Of a stretch of DNA of 40,797 nucleotides, positions 39,195 to 40,797 are shown one piece after another; the stretch's first letter is position 1, and every line of letters begins with the position of its first letter. Source of the DNA: Thermoplasmata archaeon (lineage in GTDB: Archaea; Thermoplasmatota; Thermoplasmata; Halarchaeoplasmatales; Halarchaeoplasmataceae); the NCBI GenBank assembly GCA_003551675.1, contig PUNG01000013.1, positions 1 to 40,797 on the forward strand, read 5' to 3'. The notes beneath the pieces are model-generated. The model saw only the letters and a list, made by a program, of their open reading frames with translations. It did not search any database and had not been told where the DNA came from. A program made the translations under genes and the position numbers.

Positions 39195-40378
39195 CTGATT
39201 TCCCGTCCTAACTCATCTAGAACCGCTTCAGCAATCTCACGTTTGGTTCCCTCTATCCACTCTCCTCTGCTGGAGATATGAACTCTGTTTTCATTCAATT
39301 TGACGTCCTTCAAAGAATTAGCCACGACTATATCGGCTCTCCCTTCCTGGATCATCCGTTCACCTGCTTCTTTAGCTCCTTCTCTCGTATCTTCAGCTTT
39401 GTAGGCTACTAATGTATCTACTTTTTCCCTTAATTTATCTATGAATTTTGGAATCGGCTTTAGTTTCAAAGAAAGAGGCTCAGAAGAAGATATCTTTTCT
39501 TCTTTCACCCCTTCAACTGAAAAATCCGACAGCGCAGCCGGAACGATACCAACGTCTCCTTTCTCCAAAGCTTCGAGTATGTCGAAAAGATCGTTCATGG
39601 TTTCAAAACTTCTGTTGGGTATCCACTGAGGTACATCATCTTTTAGACCGCCATGCCATAGTTCGACGTTCGCACCTCTTCGGAAGGCTCTCCTTGCCAT
39701 CTCGATACCGCTTTTTCCGGAGGCCCTATTTGTTATGATCCTCATACTATCCATGGGCTCTAAAGTTCTACCGGTCACCACCAGTATACTTTGTCCCTTC
39801 AATTCATCGTTGAGTTCTTTTACCACCGTATCAACTATCTGTTCGTTCCCGGCGGCTTTAGCCGCACCTTCTTCTATCCTAGGACCTATCACAGTGACTC
39901 CTAATTCTTCCTGGAGGTCTTTTAGATTTTCCATAACTATGGGATGGTCGTACATGGTTTGATGCATGGCGGGAACGACCATGATAGGTATATCGGAACC
40001 CACACACGTGGTGGCGAACGTGGTCACAGGAGTATCGTCTATACCCTTCGCCATCTTGGAGATCGTGTTAGCGGTTGCAGGAGCTATCAAAAATAAGTCC
40101 GCCTTATCCGGAACGTTCCCGCAGTGACTCACATGTTCCACCTTGCCGGTGAGTTCGGTTATAACTTCATTGCCCGAAGCGAATTCCAGGGAATTAGGAT
40201 GGATTATCTTGGAACCCCATCCTGACAGAACACAGTGAACGTCGGCCCCTTCACGGATCAGCTCTCTCACCAGTTTCACACACTCTACGGCGGCTATACT
40301 GCCCGTTACACCTAAAATTATCTTCTTGCCAGATAGATCAGAACCTTTAGTCCCTCTCAATTCTTCTGATGGATGCAT
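39191..40378 (-). CDS. coaBC: Bifunctional phosphopantothenoylcysteine decarboxylase/synthetase
   Basis: Joins cysteine to phosphopantothenate and decarboxylates the product, two steps of CoA synthesis. The 395-aa protein has an N-terminal HFCD-type flavoprotein domain (GKKIILGVTGSIAAVECVKLV; LFLIAPATANTISKMAKGI; VVPAMHQTMYDHP) for decarboxylation. The C-terminal synthetase domain (SILVVTGRTLEPMDSMRIITNRASGKSG; LKLKPIPKFIDKL with the conserved lysines; VANSLKDVKLNENRVHI) follows. The start (MHPSEELRG) has no SD and a TATA-like tract about 27 nt upstream. It is followed by pantoate kinase. Confidence 0.95.
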   Translation of the reverse strand: MHPSEELRGTKGSDLSGKKIILGVTGSIAAVECVKLVRELIREGADVHCVLSGWGSKIIHPNSLEFASGNEVITELTGKVEHVSHCGNVPDKADLFLIAPATANTISKMAKGIDDTPVTTFATTCVGSDIPIMVVPAMHQTMYDHPIVMENLKDLQEELGVTVIGPRIEEGAAKAAGNEQIVDTVVKELNDELKGQSILVVTGRTLEPMDSMRIITNRASGKSGIEMARRAFRRGANVELWHGGLKDDVPQWIPNRSFETMNDLFDILEALEKGDVGIVPAALSDFSVEGVKEEKISSSEPLSLKLKPIPKFIDKLREKVDTLVAYKAEDTREGAKEAGERMIQEGRADIVVANSLKDVKLNENRVHISSRGEWIEGTKREIAEAVLDELGREIR

Positions 40379-40400
40379 AGTTATACCTAAATCGATTAGA

Positions 40401-40410
40401 TATTATTATT
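40401..40410 (-). promoter_or_regulatory. TATA box for coaBC
   Basis: Minus strand AATAATAATA, about 27 nt before the coaBC ATG; the same tract occurs before pus10. Probably a leaderless transcript. Confidence 0.45.
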
Positions 40411-40522
40411 CTTTCCCATGGGTTCGAGTCGTGCGGTCAAAAGTTTTTTCATCATCCCCTAGCTCACTTTCTAGTGTATAGTGAAAGACGCAACTTTGAA
40501 GAATAATTTCCTCGTCTCTATT

Positions 40523-40663
40523 TTCGGAAAATGTTTCAAATTTTCCGAATATCGATGGAAAATCTTATTTTCCAGTAGATCTCGGTCAAATACACTCGTG
40601 ATTATTTGTAATTGCGTTGCGTGAGTAAATCTCTGATTTACGAGTAAGTGGAACTTTGTTCCA
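40523..40663. repeat. Series of perfect hairpins in non-coding DNA
   Basis: Four perfect inverted repeats lie close together: TTCGGAAAAT/ATTTTCCGAA at 40523-40549 with a 7-nt loop; TGGAAAAT/ATTTTCCA at 40556-40574 with loop CTT; GTAAATC/GATTTAC at 40625-40641 with loop TCT; TGGAAC/GTTCCA at 40649-40663 with loop TTT. Weaker ones (CACT/AGTG near 40475, ATTA/TAAT near 40600) lie around them. No gene is visible between 40379 and the window end. The role is unknown. Confidence 0.75.
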
Positions 40664-40680
40664 TTGCGTCATCCGCATCC

Positions 40681-40797
40681 GCAGAACTCTGTTCGAGGAC
40701 CAAGGGATGTAATCCTGCTGATCCGCAGAACTCTGTTCGAGGACCAAGGGATGTAATCCTGCTGATCCGCAGAACTCTGTTCGAGGACCAAGGGATG
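40681..40797. repeat. 44-bp perfect tandem repeat running off the window
   Basis: Units begin at 40681, 40725 and 40769, each starting GCAGAACTCTGTTCGAGG; two full identical copies and 29 bp of a third are seen. There are no unique spacers, so it is not a CRISPR array, and 44 is not a multiple of three, which argues against coding. Each unit holds two small dyads, GAAC-TCT-GTTC and GGAT-GTA-ATCC. The total copy number is not visible. Confidence 0.9.

Noticed and set aside
40412-40438. tRNA-like stretch (GGGTTCGAGTC)
   Set aside because: No matching 3' T-stem strand or acceptor stem is present, so it is only a chance match to a T-arm sequence.
40681-40797. CRISPR array
   Set aside because: The 44-bp units are contiguous and identical with no unique spacers between them, and no cas genes are in the window.
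40648-40797. Open frame through the tandem repeats (plus strand)
   Set aside because: It is open only because a 44-bp unit shifts frame at each copy; the third copy would reach a TAA just past the window edge, and the residues do not resemble a protein.

Overview
The window is archaeal chromosome. Nearly every recognisable gene is an archaeal informational or housekeeping gene: archaeosine tRNA-guanine transglycosylase, ABCE1/Rli1, Pus10, ribosomal protein L21e, RNA polymerase subunit Rpo4, aIF5B, archaeal-type methionine adenosyltransferase, aRF1, Trm-G10 methyltransferase, pantoate kinase and a HerA-type ATPase. Promoters look archaeal, with AT-rich TATA boxes about 25-30 nt before start codons, often with no Shine-Dalgarno (SD) site. 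Genes inside operons often carry strong SD sites. The family set, the smc-scpA pair and the pus10-rpl21e-rpoF-DUF655 cluster fit a euryarchaeote. A Thermoplasmatota-like or related uncultivated lineage is my guess and is not proven. No plasmid or phage backbone is visible.

Layout. 1-5.3 kb (+): 3' part of a secreted/membrane zinc-ribbon protein, tgtA, and abcE. 5.3-10 kb (-): smc-scpA condensin operon. 10.1-12.8 kb (-): pus10, rpl21e, rpoF, DUF655 and a 54-codon ORF. 12.8-17.1 kb: MgtC-like membrane protein (-), then a GNAT acetyltransferase, aIF5B and methionine adenosyltransferase (+). 17.1-19.0 kb (-): M20 peptidase and a catalytic-domain-only tyrosine recombinase. 19.09-19.19 kb: tRNA-Lys(CUU) with an intron in its T loop. 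19.3-23.5 kb (+): aRF1, argS, a thioredoxin/glutaredoxin-like protein and the tRNA G10 methyltransferase. 23.5-25.9 kb (-): M50 membrane protease and DUF488. 26 kb (+): ribbon-helix-helix regulator with a palindromic candidate operator. 26.4-33.7 kb (-): a degraded small gene, leuS, then glmU-like, glmS and DUF63. 33.8-38.3 kb (+): FAD protein, HD phosphohydrolase, HerA-like ATPase and DUF357. 38.3-40.4 kb (-): pantoate kinase and coaBC. 40.4-40.8 kb: non-coding DNA with several hairpins and a 44-bp tandem repeat running off the end.

How the genes work together. Most of the window serves translation: tRNA modification (tgtA, pus10, trmG10), aminoacylation (argS, leuS), initiation (aIF5B), and termination and recycling (prf1, abcE). 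Chromosome maintenance is covered by smc/scpA, the Xer-like recombinase and the HerA-like ATPase. glmU-glmS form a UDP-GlcNAc module with DUF63 translationally coupled. coaBC with pantoate kinase is a CoA-synthesis pair.

The points most worth checking are a bulge-helix-bulge intron at position 59/60 of tRNA-Lys, an aRF1 whose GGQ motif reads GGF, the minimal recombinase beside that tRNA, three 11-bp repeats before smc that resemble the promoter of the ribbon-helix-helix regulator, and the hairpin/tandem-repeat block at the right edge.
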